Below are positions 35,909-45,806 of a DNA stretch of 64,000 nucleotides, one piece after another (the first letter of the stretch is position 1; every line of letters starts with the position of its first letter). Position numbers and translations under genes: made by a program. This stretch comes from Hemerocallis citrina (taxonomy: Eukaryota; Streptophyta; Magnoliopsida; Asparagales; Asphodelaceae): positions 149,991,368 through 150,055,367 of the forward strand of contig CM030358.1 of NCBI GenBank assembly GCA_017893485.1, read 5' to 3'. The notes under the pieces were generated by a model. That model saw only the letters and a list, made by a program, of their open reading frames with translations. It did not search any database and was not told the DNA's origin.

Positions 35909-35916
35909 TATTTATA
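35909..35916 (-). promoter_or_regulatory. TATA box of the antisense gene
   Basis: TATAAATA on the minus strand, 157 nt upstream of the ATG at 35752. This leaves a 5' leader of about 125 nt if transcription starts about 30 nt downstream. It is in TatB interior DNA, so the antisense gene has a promoter separate from the LTRs. Confidence 0.65.
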
Positions 35917-36818
35917 GAGGGAGAGGCGACGCCTCAATTTTCGCATTACTGTTCCTCGAATAGCGCGCGTCTGCCTCCAATAGAATCACGCCACATCATC
36001 CTCAAAAAGGGCGCTGCTGACGTCACCTAGCGCCGGTTGGATACCACACAGGGATCGGTTCAGATGAAGTGCTCGGCAGAGAAAATTTTTTTAATTAAGA
36101 TTTAAGGCGCCGTCCTTAGACAAGGGCCCCGGGCTCCAAGGCTCGGTCGGCTCCCCTCTCACCCGCGAGCAGCTCGGGGCTTACGGCCTCGGCAGCCGAA
36201 ACCCCGAACTGTTCGAGGGTGGGAGAAAAGCCACCATCGCCTGGACCCCTATCAAAAAGCAGATCGGCCCACCTCCAACCTCTAACTCCTTTGGGCTGAC
36301 AGACCATCAGAAACCATCAGCACCAGAAGGAAGACAGAGATCGGAGACGACCCATCTATCCGAGGCTCCTCAGCCCCAGGTCCGGAATTCAGTTGACACC
36401 CCTCCCGTCTGGATCTTTCTCGGGCAAACAGCTGTGTCAGGGCTGTCCGACCCGAAAAAGGATCCAGACGGCAAAGTCACCACCAGTCCGAGGTCCCCAG
36501 GGTTAAAACCTTTTAGTACCTTGTCCCCCGAGCCCGGACTACGGCCGCCATCTCTTCTGCCTTGTTCTCCCCCGACCCTGACACTCACATCGAGGCCGTC
36601 AGGAACGGGAGAAGAACAAGGCAATAGAGTGACCACCCGTCCAATGCTCTCAGGGCCAAAATTTTGCAAGAGAGAGACGTCCGCCGAAGCAGACACCTCT
36701 GATGGCCGATAGACCACCCTTACTGTAATCAAACCCGCTGGGGGGAGAGGAGTATTTATAACCTCCCCCATAGACCGACCATTATAGCAGGCCGCCCCCC
36801 TCAAACATTCTAAGGCAC
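35917..36818. other. TatB 3' non-coding region before the array
   Basis: GC-rich, upstream of the antisense gene. Short frames on both strands (36370-36834 minus, 36434-36712 plus) mirror each other and show no domain. Likely antisense promoter region and sense 3' UTR. Confidence 0.5.
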
Positions 36819-37786
36819 AACGGTTCGCCATCACCCTTGCCGACCCATAATCCCTCGCCAGCTCGAGGTTCGGTCTAGCGCCAGGGTAGTCTTCTCAGGA
36901 AGGCTCAACGGCTCGCCATCACTCCTGCCGACCCATAATCCCTCGCCAGCTCGAGGTTCGGTCTAGCACCAGGGTAGTCTTCTCAGGAAGGCTCAACGGC
37001 TCGCCATCACCCTTGCCGATCCATAATCCCTCGCCAGCTCGAGATTCGGTCTAGCACCAGGGTAATCTTCTCAGGAAGACACAACGGTTCGCCATCACCC
37101 TTGCCGACCCATAATCCCTCGCCAGCTCGAGGTATAGTCTAGCACCAGGGTAGTCTTCTCAGGAAGGCTCAACGGCTCGCCATCACCCTTGCCGACCCAT
37201 AATCCCTTGCCAGCTCAAGGTTCGGTCTAGCACCAGGGTAATCTTCTCAGGAAGACACAACGGTTCGCCATCACCCTTGCCGACCCATAATCCCTCGCTA
37301 GCTCGAGGTACGGTCTAGCACCAGGATAGTCTTCTCAGGAAGGCTCAACGGCTCGCCATCACCCTTGCCGACCCATAATCCCTCGCCAGCTCGAGGTACG
37401 GTCTAGCACCAGGGTAGTCTTCTCAGGAAGGCTCAACGGCTCGCCATCACCCTTGCCGACCCATAATCCCTCGCCAGCTCGAGGTACGGTCTAGCACCAG
37501 GGTAGTCTTCTCAGGAAGGCTCAACGGCTCGCCATCACCCTTGCCGACCCATAATCCCTCGTCAGCTCGAGGTTCGGTCTAGCACCAGGGTAATCTTCTC
37601 AGGAAGACACAACGGTTCGCCATCACCCTTGCCGACCCATAATCCCTCGCCAGCTCGAGGTTCGGTCTAGCACCAGGGTAGTCTTCTCAAGAAGGCTCAA
37701 CGGCTCGCCATCGCCCTTGCCGACCCGTAATCCCTCGCCAACTCGAGGTTCGGTCTGGCACCAGGGTAGCCTTCTCATGAAGGCCC
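36819..37786 (+). repeat. 88-bp tandem array in TatB, 11 units
   Basis: Units start at 36819, 36907, 36995, 37083, 37171, 37259, 37347, 37435, 37523, 37611 and 37699, each exactly 88 bp with no indel. Each opens AACGG(T/C)TCGCCATCA and includes CCCATAATCCCT and GGTCTAGC. Tails are GAAGGCTC or GAAGACAC. A diverged twelfth unit runs to about 37867. Non-coding; the repeat is long, contiguous and spacerless, so it is not a CRISPR. Confidence 0.97.
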
Positions 37787-37867
37787 AGTGATCCGTCATC
37801 CCATTTCGACGACCATAAACACTCCTCCACGGCTAACTCCCGCACCCCCGCAGGAGTGGGGGGCTTG

Positions 37868-38624
37868 TGTGGTAGGGTAAAAATGTCCTGGGGCCCAACC
37901 AGGGCCCAGGACGGCTCTCGCTCAAAAATAAGAAAAACAACAATCCGGTTCGGCTTCGGACCACTACAGGGTCGGCACCGAGCCGCAAGTTCACCCCCAC
38001 AGAACTGGTCTCCTCGTATCCGACGAGTCTCGATGGCCCTCAGCTTCCGATCCGCGATAGCTCCACGGGCCGTCCGCCCAGTCTGGCAAGGAATGAGGAT
38101 GACCTGGCACAACCTAGGCCATCCGATTCTCCCAGAGGCACAGGAGCCCCATGATCAGCCATGTCAGCTCCAAATACCACCTAGGGCTTTGCCACGTCAG
38201 CCCTATACCACTCTTGGCACTGCCACGTCCGCCCTAAACCCCCTGGGCCTCCTGCCACGTTAGGCCCATGGGCTTTCGGGTTCAGACCCGGCCCCCAAGC
38301 GGATCCAAACCCGGTTGGAATTTCCTATAAATACCAGGCCCTCCCCTACCTTTTCAGGTAATCAATCTTTGCCACTAAAACCCCCCTAGTTATCGCTACT
38401 CTCTCACAGAGACTGACTAGATCGTCGGAGGGTCCGCCACCGGGATAAACCCCGGTGTTTCAGGACCGTCTGCAGGTACTCGAGGCAAGGCCATCCGAGC
38501 CGATCCTCAAGCGCCGAAGCGAGCCCCTCGCTCACCGTCCGGCACCGTACTCTTCCCTCATTACAAATTGAGTCCGAACTCACATCTGGTGTATCCACAC
38601 TGCGACCAAAAACAAACCGCATCA
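37868..38624 (+). repeat. TatB 3' LTR
   Basis: 757 bp, same ends as the 5' LTR, TATA at 38326-38333, preceded by the polypurine tract at 37851-37864. By eye about 22 substitutions and no net length change against the 5' LTR. Confidence 0.95.
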
Positions 38625-39469
38625 GGTATGTATACAATGTTCATATGCATATGTGTATGACTCCAGTGTCAAGTCCTACAACCCAAAATGGGTGTATATA
38701 CAATCCTCCATATGTTTATGTTCATTAGTCCAAAATAACAACAAGAACAAAAATTACAACAATCAAGATTCAATCTTTATGTTCTTATTAAAGTTCTACC
38801 ATTCACTTACTATTCTTTATGCTTAGAACTTAGTTCATGTTATTTTAGAACACAACAAGAGAACAACACAATACTACAAAGAGAACAAAACACTCGACAA
38901 AATACACAACAAAAAGAGAACAAGAAGAACAAGAATTAACAAAAGAGAATGAGAAAAGATGGAGAAACCCCCCCACCTTAGCTTCCCTTGAAGGAAGGAC
39001 TTACCTAGCACTCCTTCTCCTTCCTCCTAAGCTCTTAGGAACTCTATGGAAAACCTACAAGTAAAAACTCTCCTATTAGTGTTTTGTTCTCTCTTTCTTT
39101 TCCTTTCTTTCTTTTTTTGTCTTTGTAAAATGAGACAAGAGTGAAGGGAGGGGGTATTTAAAGGATGGAGAGAAGGTGGAGAGTGCTAAATCACCAAGGC
39201 AATTTTGCAAAAACCCCCTTTCCTAAAAAAGGGAAGGCCATACCTAGGTGAGGTGGAGGTATGGTGTAACATGGTGAGGTGGAGGAGAGAGATCTTCTAG
39301 AAGAGAACTCTCTTAAACTCTCATGCACACTTAATCCTAGGTTTAATCCCTTCATCAAAACCTAACTATCTAATTAGGTTTGTCATGACAAAAGAGAACT
39401 ATTTTATCCAAAAATACATACCACACAATTTGCACAATGTACTAATTTGGTACAATACACATGTGTATG

Positions 39470-39479
<10 letters not shown>

Positions 39480-39510
<31 letters not shown>
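39480..39510. repeat. AT microsatellite in SoloD
   Basis: Uninterrupted TA run of about 30 bp near the SoloD U3 end. SoloE lacks it at the equivalent position. Confidence 0.9.
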
Positions 39511-39513
<3 letters not shown>

Positions 39514-39750
39514 GAAAACCTTTGCATAATCCGTATAAAAATAATTTAATTTTGAAAATAATAATAAAATAAATTTATACCTTGTAATATCCGTCCGGGA
39601 TATTACAACCGGTATAGTGGGAATGCTAAACTCTAAGGGATTGATTTTATTCATGATTCAATTAAACTAAGGATTAGGTACATAGTGAAGATGTGATGAA
39701 AGTAAGAAAAAGACATTGAGTATGATGGTCATTGGATTGGTGGCGTGAGA

Positions 39751-39945
39751 GTATGCACAGGATGTTCCATGATGCGTCATGATAGGGCGGGGATACTGCT
39801 CCAGAGTACTGTTCCGGTGACGACGCTCGTGGGGTGTTTGACGACTTTGGGTGTTGTCATGTCTATGGTAGGAACTGAATTACCACAGGATGCCTGCATG
39901 ATGAGTCATGTATCAGTGCGTTGGGATTCCCTCCAGGATGCCTAG
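39751..39945 (+). repeat. Two copies of a ~65-bp module in SoloC
   Basis: Modules at about 39751-39808 and 39880-39942 share CACAGGATG, a CATGATG(C/A)GTCATG core and a (C)TCCAG end. The same module, twice in tandem, forms most of the interior of TRIM G on the opposite strand (23505-23640). Confidence 0.6.
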
Positions 39946-40539
39946 ACATGAGTTCGTAGGTCAGAAAACATCTAGGATACTTACCTTAGTTACAGTAGTA
40001 GATTAAGTCATGGCGAGGGATTGAACCCTACAAGATGAAGAACGATTAAGAGCTTGCCCTCAGACCTATGTAGTATAGGCTGTATAGACTCGGAACAAGT
40101 GCGCATTAGTGTCATGTAATACAAATAATTGCATTAAGGACTAAGTGCACATTCACAACACGACATCAATAGGATAGTCTCTTTAGCTTTGTTTGTGACA
40201 AGTTTGTGGTTTGCTAAGTATTGAGAATTGTTATACTGTTTCTGGCATAGGAAGGATGGCCGTGTATAATATTTCGTCAGTTGAGTGAACTGACGTGCCC
40301 ACAGTTTTACATGCAGAGTAAAGATGCTTGACAAATTGAAGTATGCATGCTGCTCAAGATTAATTTAAATATTGTTTCATGTCATTTATTGTAAAATTAC
40401 TTCCGCTGAGACAATGTAAAGGTGTAATGTAACTCTGATGTAAGAAATATTTTTATTTCCTTGTAAAATTGTACGAAAGAAGTGTAAAGATCCTGTGGAA
40501 CTTCTGATTCAGTTGTATTTTGGAATTCAGGGTATTACA

Positions 40540-41019
40540 GCCGAGCGTTCTCTGGGCCCACCAAATGACAAAAAGAATCCCCACGGGAGAGTCGCCATTC
40601 AATCTGACATACGACACGAAGACCGTAAATCCCCTGGAGATCGGGCTCCCTTCGTCCCGGATCATGGCCTTCGATGAAGCAAGCAACTCGGCACAGGTAC
40701 GCGCCGATCTGGACCTCTTAGACGAGGTTAGGGAAAAATTTGCCATCAGGAGAAACACCTACCAGCAGAGGATCGAAAGATTCTACAACAAAAAGGTGCG
40801 TCCCACCAACATCAAGCTAAGGGACCTCGTCCTCCGGAAGGTGGCGGTATCTAACCCCAGCCAAAAGAGGAAACTGGCTCCAAACTGGAAAGGCCCGTAC
40901 AAGGTATCTGAGATTGTACGCCGAGGCACATACTGCCTCATCGACCAGGAGGGCAAGGCTGTCAAGAGGCCCTGGAACGCGGAGCACTCATCAAATTCCT
41001 CGAAAGGGAGGATTAGCCT
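40540..41019 (+). pseudogene. TatA integrase, 3' part
   Basis: Resumes directly after the GCCGA duplicate: SVLWAH.MTKRIPTGESPF, then the C-terminal integrase region with RKLAPNW.GPY and GTY (about 40860-40935) and the family-typical ending RPWNAEH. A small deletion after that motif changes the frame relative to TatB, so the last residues differ. With 12900-13538 it makes up one integrase. Confidence 0.88.
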
Positions 41020-41174
41020 CTGCAGATGCCTCCATGTAAATTATAAAAAATGTAATCGGCACGTCGTGCCTTGTTTTGTAAAGTCAAAGTATGTTGTAAA
41101 TATGTCAGCTTTCTTAAAACAAGCTTCGGCTTCGTATTAGCTTTCTTAAAAACATGTCTCGGGCTCGGCTTTCA

Positions 41175-41910
41175 GAAGAAACCACGAGCCACAAAAAACT
41201 TCCTTTACAAGCTTCAGCTACGCCCATAACCAGCTTCTCTAGGTATGGGGGCTCGGCATCGACCTCGAGCATGGCTTGGGCTTGTTCAAGTCCAGCAGCC
41301 TATGCGCTCGGCGATGACCACTAGCTACATCCGTGCTATCTTCCCGAGAATAGGTATGGGGGCTCGACATCGACCTCGAGCATGGCTTGGGCTTGTTCAA
41401 GTCCAGCAACCTATGCGCTCGACGATGACCGCCAGCTACACCCTTGCTATCTTCCCAAGAACAGGTGTGGGGGCTCGGCGTCGACCTCGAGCAAGGCCTT
41501 AGCATTTTTCAAAGCCACGCGACCTTTACGCTCGGCGACGACCTTCAGCTACGCCCATTACCAGCTTCTCCAGGAATGGGGGCTCGGCATTGACCTCGAG
41601 CATGGCTTGTGCTTGTTCAAGTCTAGCAGCCTATGCACTCGGCGATGACCGCCAGCTACACCCATGCTATCTTTCCGAGAACAGGTGTGGGGGCTCGACG
41701 TCGACCTCGAGCAAGGCCTTGGCTTTTTCAAAGCCACGCAACCTTTCCGCTCGGTGACGACCTTCAGCTATGCCTATAACCAGCTTCTCTAGGTATGGGG
41801 GGCTCGGCATCGACCTCGAGCATGGCCTGGGCTTTTCCAAGCCCTGCAGCCTGTGCACTCGGCGATGACCTCCAGCTACACCCATACTACCTACCAAGGA
41901 GTGCACTTGA
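41175..41910 (+). repeat. Tandem array 1 in TatA 3' region, ~110-bp unit
   Basis: About six units, each opening near a GGGGGCTCGGCATCGACC-type block (near 41247, 41358, 41468, 41577, 41686, 41797) and including CTTCCCGAGA or CCAGCTTCT tails. Units are well diverged. Frames crossing it in any direction are artefacts of the array. Confidence 0.85.
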
Positions 41911-41929
41911 GGGCTCAGTGTGGACCTCG

Positions 41930-43000
41930 AGATGGGTTCGGAGTTCCATATTTCTCCTCTATTCAGCAGGAGGCTCGGCGTTTGGATGGTACCACGAGCC
42001 CCAAATTTCTCCTCTATTCAGCAGAAGGCTCGGCGCTCGGATGGTACCGCAAGCCCCAAATTTCTCTCCTTGCTTTTTCCAACAAGGGAGGGGGCTCGTC
42101 TCTCAACCCTCGATGCTCGTCAAACCGAGCTCCTCCTCTTCAGAGCTCCCCTTGCTTTTCCAACCAATAAGGGAGCTCGTCTATCGACCCTCTACGCTTG
42201 GCAAACCGAGCTCATGGTCGACACTCAGATGGTAACGCGAACCCCAAATTTCTCCTCTATTCAACAGGAGGCTCGGCGTTCGGATGGTACCGCAAGCCCC
42301 AAATGTCTTCTCTATTCTGCAGGAGGCTCGGCGCTCGGATGGTACCACGAGCCCCAAATTTCTCCCCGTGCTTTTCCAACAAGGGAGGAGGCTCGTCCCC
42401 CGACCCTAGACGCTCGTCAAACCGAGCTCCTCCTCTTCAGAGCTCCCCTTGCTTTTCCAACCAGTAAGGGGGCTCGTCGACCTTCTACGCTCGGTAAACC
42501 GAGCTCGTGGTCGACACTCGGATGGTACCGCGAGCCCCAAATTTCTCTTCTATTCAGTAGGAGGCTCGGCGTTCGGATGGTACCGCGAGCCCCAAATTTC
42601 TCCTCTATTCAGCAGGAGGCTCGGCGCTCGGATGGTACCGCGAGCCCCAAATTTCTCCCCTTGCTTTTCCAATGAGGGAGGGGGCTCGTCTCCCGACCCT
42701 CGATGCTCGGCAAACCGAGCTCCTCATCTTCAGAGCTCTCCTTGCTTTCCCAACCAGTGAGGGGGCTCGTCTGCCGACCCTCTACACTCGGCAAACCGAG
42801 CTCGTGGTCGACACTTAGATGTCACCGCGAGCCCCAAATTATCCCCCAACCAGGGAGGGGGCTCGTCTACCGACTCTCGACGCTCGGCAAGAAGTCCCCC
42901 TACTCCTCTTCACAAATTTTCTTGCTTTTCAAACAAGTGAGGGGCTCGCCTACCAACCCTCGGCAAACCGAGCTCCTCCTCCTCGATACCCGACACCCCT
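41930..43000 (+). repeat. Tandem array 2 in TatA 3' region, mixed 55-85-bp units
   Basis: Alternating blocks of GGAGGCTCGGCG-CGGATGGTACC (near 41970, 42025, 42265, 42320, 42560, 42615) and GGGGGCTCGTC...AAACCGAGCTC (near 42110, 42180, 42390, 42470, 42690, 42770). The alternation suggests duplication of composite units. Non-coding. Confidence 0.8.
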
Positions 43001-43149
43001 CACGACTCCAAGAGGGAATCCCCTTCATCCTAACCCACTAACCTCTTCGGGAAGATATGGATCCTGTTCTTCGCCGTACTCACCACTCCGCTCTTCCTAC
43101 ATAGGCAAAAGAAAAATCACTCCTACACGGCTGGATTACCCAGCTCTCC

Positions 43150-43165
43150 AGGAGTGGGGGGCTCC
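43150..43165 (+). promoter_or_regulatory. TatA polypurine tract
   Basis: Purine-rich AGGAGTGGGGGGCT immediately upstream of the 3' LTR, as expected for second-strand priming. TatB has the matching CAGGAGTGGGGGGC at 37851-37864. Confidence 0.75.
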
Positions 43166-43660
43166 TGATATGGGTAAGATGACGTGGCCCCTCTTGGGCC
43201 AGAGGATCCCCTCAGAAACCGTTCACTCCCAATCATCAGGTCTGCCCTAAGCCTCCTGGGCTTCTGCCACGTCAGGCCCATGGGAAATCGGGTCCAGACC
43301 CGGTCCCAAACGGGTCCAGACCCGCTTGGCACTACCTATAAATACCAGGCCTTCTCCCCCTTCAAAATGTAATCAATCTCTCCCCTCAAAAAAATCCTAG
43401 TTACTGTAACTCTTTAGTGACTAACTAGACCGTCGGAGGGCCTGCCACCGGGATCAATCCCGGTGTTCCTAGGCCGAGTGCAGGTACACGAGACCTCTGG
43501 ATCAGAGTCGAGCATCCGACCTCCACCTCACTCCCGCCTACTCTCGAGCCGTTCCCTCTGCTGAGGGGCGGGCGTACCATCCAGTGCTGAAGCTTCCGCA
43601 AAATTACAAATTGAGAGAACTCATACCTGGTACAGCCACCCCCAAAAACAAACCGCATCA
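43166..43660 (+). repeat. TatA 3' LTR
   Basis: 495 bp, TGATATGG...CGCATCA; TATA box at 43337-43344. Compared with the 5' LTR it lacks short stretches (around the CTACCTGGTCTGCC segment and in the CCGGATTCGAG segment) and differs at many positions. Confidence 0.92.
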
Positions 43661-43665
43661 GTTAC

Positions 43666-43765
43666 ACTTCTTTCATGGTGGTCGTCCGTCTTGAATCGTC
43701 TCAGATGGATGGACACAATTAATTAGACTACATTATCATCCCTTAAATCAAGTCAATTAAATTAT
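43666..43765 (+). repeat. MU1 left TIR, inner part
   Basis: Continuation of 7901-7943 beyond TatA. Matches, inverted, 50370-50454 and then 46165-46249. Confidence 0.6.
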
Positions 43766-44542
43766 TTCCCATATATATGAGTATTCATCCTAAAGTAAAC
43801 TTACTGTATTGGTTTCCATCTAAGTCGATTTTAAACCCAACATAAAAACTTGATCTTCTGCTTGTTGGTAAGTTATTTCTTCTAAAGTACCGTAAACAAC
43901 TTTATATACGAATATTCACACTTCGATGATCATAAAATATGATAAAATATACACTGATGTTTGTCTACTTTTAACATAGGATTTTACAATTTCTTCCTGG
44001 CCTTGTTATAGTTTTCCCTCTCAACTAATTAAAAGTATAAACTGTATTTTTAAAAGTTCATGCCATGATTTTTTGCTTATTTGTCAATAAATAAAGTTGA
44101 ATCATTGTTTTTTTCTGATTAGAGAATCCACGGTCATGAAAGGTAAAAAATAACAAAATATATAAATAGATATATCAAAGTGACATTTTATTGTAGTCGT
44201 CAAGTGCTATAAAATAGCAAAGTTGTACAAAATTTGATCAGGCGAAACTTTAAGTTTCGGCCGGTTAAAAAAAATTATATTTTTTATAACTTTTTTGGGC
44301 TGAATTGAATATTTTAATAATTTAAAAATACAGACGAAACTTGAGGCTTGGTTAGAGCGAAAAGAAAAGAAAAATAAAATAAAATAGCCATCGGACGAAA
44401 ATCCATGTTTCGTCAGTAGCTTTTTTTTAAAAAAATAAGGCAAAAGTCGACGGACGAAACTCCGTGGCTTGGTCTTTTCTTTTTTTTTTCCCTTCTTCTT
44501 CTTTCGAGCAAAAATCATGATTATCTCTAATCTCTGATATTA
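43766..44542. other. MU1 interior with repeated GACGAAAC hairpins
   Basis: AT-rich, no coding frame supported. Between 44230 and 44475 four short inverted motifs recur (CGAAAC...GTTTCG, GACGAAAATCCATGTTTCGTC, and related GACGAAAC...GCTTGG forms). Confidence 0.45.
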
Positions 44543-44870
44543 TCTCTAATTATATATATATATTATACTAATAGGAGAGAGAATGTCTCCTTTCCCTTTT
44601 TTAAAATAAAGAAAGAAGCAAAATGAGGAATTCACATTTATTAACACTAGTAATATACACGTGCGATGCATGTATTATTTTTAAAAAAAAATTTAAAGTC
44701 AGAACTCTGATTTACACGTGCGATGCATGTCTTAATAAATATGATTATATATTTTTAAAAGTTAATGTGAAGCATATAATGAGAGAGTTGGAGTTGCACG
44801 TGTGTTGCACGTAAGTAGTTAGATTTACAACTCCAACTCTTCCATTATAATAGTTATTATATATTATATT

Positions 44871-44873
<3 letters not shown>

Positions 44874-44902
<29 letters not shown>

Positions 44903-44914
44903 ATAAATAAATAA
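44874..44914. repeat. GATA/AATA microsatellite
   Basis: AGAT units (seven or so) followed by AAAT units. Confidence 0.92.
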
Positions 44915-45334
44915 CTAGTAATTTACACGTGTGATGCACATTTAATATATATTTAAAAAATAAAATAAAAAATTTGATGTAGTGAGGACTCGAACCTGAG
45001 ACCTCCTTCATATTAGTTGTGCATGTGCAATACACGCGTTGGTAGATGTACAAATTTACAAATGACACTAAGGCCTTCTCCCATTATAATATTAAACATG
45101 TGCGCTACGCACATTTTCATTACAAAAAAAATATAAAAGCCCCAAACCTATAAATATGGAACTTAATTACTAGAATTGTGATTTGCTTATTAAGTGTTTG
45201 ATGAAATGCCTATGTAGCACACAATATGTTTGTGAAAAAATAGTTTTGAAAAAATTTGCTTAACTAAATCATTGTATCTATATATGGTGTATGTACTAAT
45301 TTTTGAAACCCTAATTTACTACCTCATTTAAATT

Positions 45335-45645
45335 TTAATTTCTAATTTGTGTTTTTGAAATCATGAAATTTGAATTTGGGGAAGAGTACGGGTTGAAGAT
45401 GGGGATGACTGTAGTATCAGATCCAAGAATAAGTTTTGGTAAGGAGGTAGATGGCGAAGAGTAGGGTGAGGCGAATGGAGAGGTGAAGGAGGATGTTGGA
45501 GAAGAGGACGTCGTTGCGGTCGAAGACAGCGGAGACACGGGAGATGAGTAATAAGTCATCTGATAAGGTGTGAATTTGGGAGGGGGACGGGAGGGAGGAG
45601 AGGGTTGAGATGAGACGGGTCAAGGTCTGAGAATTGTCGGTCATG
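45335..45645 (-). pseudogene. Possible captured gene fragment in Helitron 1
   Basis: GC content and codon pattern are gene-like against AT-rich surroundings. The minus-strand frame from ATG about 45645 reads MTDNSQTLTRLISTLSSLPSPSQ, Ser/Leu/Thr-rich and predicted soluble; the next reading frame also stays open. I do not recognise the family. Capture by a Helitron would explain an isolated first-exon-like piece, but it could also be chance open reading. Confidence 0.35.
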
Positions 45646-45806
45646 ATGTATACAAAGGCCAAGCGTATTTTTAGGATATTTCACTAAACTATACACTTGA
45701 AGAGTTAATTTCTCTCAAATTTCTTACACTTTTTTAAAGTTCCATATAATTTTATGAGTTCATTAAAATTATTTTAGTCTGTGCAATTTGCACAGAGTAC
45801 CGTTAG

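Larger units (their letters stand above)
19086..38624 (+). mobile_element. TatB: Ty3/gypsy Tat-type retrotransposon with antisense gene
   Basis: Equal-length LTRs (19086-19842 and 37868-38624, 757 bp each) differ at only about 3% by eye, and an exact GGTAT duplication (19081-19085, 38625-38629) flanks the element inside SoloD. Order: LTR, PBS, one gag-pol frame (19930-26688), a convergent intergenic segment, an antisense spliced gene (35752 to 27113), an 88-bp tandem array, PPT, LTR. TRIM G (22899-24199) and SoloE (28302-33940) inserted later; without them the element is about 12.6 kb. Pol carries a frameshift, two stops and an active-site change, so it is not autonomous now. Confidence 0.95.
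15064..39607 (-). mobile_element. SoloD: giant solo LTR (~5.0 kb), interrupted
   Basis: Begins TGTAACGCCCC at 15064 and ends GGATATTACA at 39607, with ACCGG duplicates (15059-15063 and 39608-39612) inside SoloC. Own sequence is 15064-19085 plus 38630-39607, about 5.0 kb; the rest is TatB. It is the reverse-oriented homologue of SoloE: its right end matches E's start and its left end matches E's end. Minus-strand TATA (TTTAAATA) at 39155-39162 and poly(A) signal at 15167-15172. No internal element genes, hence a solo LTR. Long stretches are tandem-repetitive and non-coding. Confidence 0.88.
13539..40539 (+). mobile_element. SoloC: solo LTR (~2.45 kb), interrupted
   Basis: Starts TGTAATACCC at 13539 and ends GGGTATTACA at 40539, flanked by exact 5-bp duplicates GCCGA (13534-13538 and 40540-40544) inside TatA integrase. 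Only 13539-15063 and 39613-40539 belong to it; the rest is SoloD. There is no gag, pol or second LTR, so it is a recombination-derived solo LTR. TATAAATA at 14088-14095 sets plus orientation. The small frames at 13350-13694 and 14110-14385 are not genes. Its ends resemble LTRs of plant chromoviruses, but family assignment is a guess. Confidence 0.88.
7944..43660 (+). mobile_element. TatA: Ty3/gypsy Tat-type retrotransposon, interrupted
   Basis: A 5' LTR (7944-8480) and a 3' LTR (43166-43660) of the same family bound gag-pol in Tat order (gag, protease, RT, RNase H, second RNase H, integrase) and a repeat-rich 3' region. The flanks GGTAC (7939-7943) and GTTAC (43661-43665) are a 5-bp TSD with one change. 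SoloC interrupts it within integrase (13539-40539, TSD GCCGA), so TatA itself is only about 8.7 kb. Frames are broken by several stops and frameshifts and the LTRs differ by indels (537 vs 495 bp), so it is older than TatB. It lacks the antisense gene found in TatB. Confidence 0.93.
44543..45806 (+). mobile_element. Helitron-like element 1
   Basis: 5' end TCTCTAATTATAT...GGAGAGA after an A, 3' end hairpin TGTGCAATTTGCACA followed by ...GTTAG|T. Termini like these are typical of plant non-autonomous Helitrons. No Rep/helicase. Minus-strand Helitron 3' ends (hairpin plus CTAG) at 44647-44650 and 44915-44918 show that smaller copies lie inside. Contains a gene-like fragment at 45380-45645. Confidence 0.45.

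Noticed and set aside
36819..37786. CRISPR-like array
   Set aside because: Contiguous 88-bp tandem units without spacers in a plant retrotransposon.
41239..43250. Many 60-250-codon frames on both strands in the TatA 3' region
   Set aside because: All derive from GC-rich tandem arrays that stay open in several frames; they show no domain and repeat internally.
44985..45008. tRNA-like T-arm (reverse complement has GGTTCGAG); also 46075-46100 and 51005-51025
   Set aside because: No acceptor stem or anticodon arm around it; the block recurs in the Helitron-like copies as part of their sequence.
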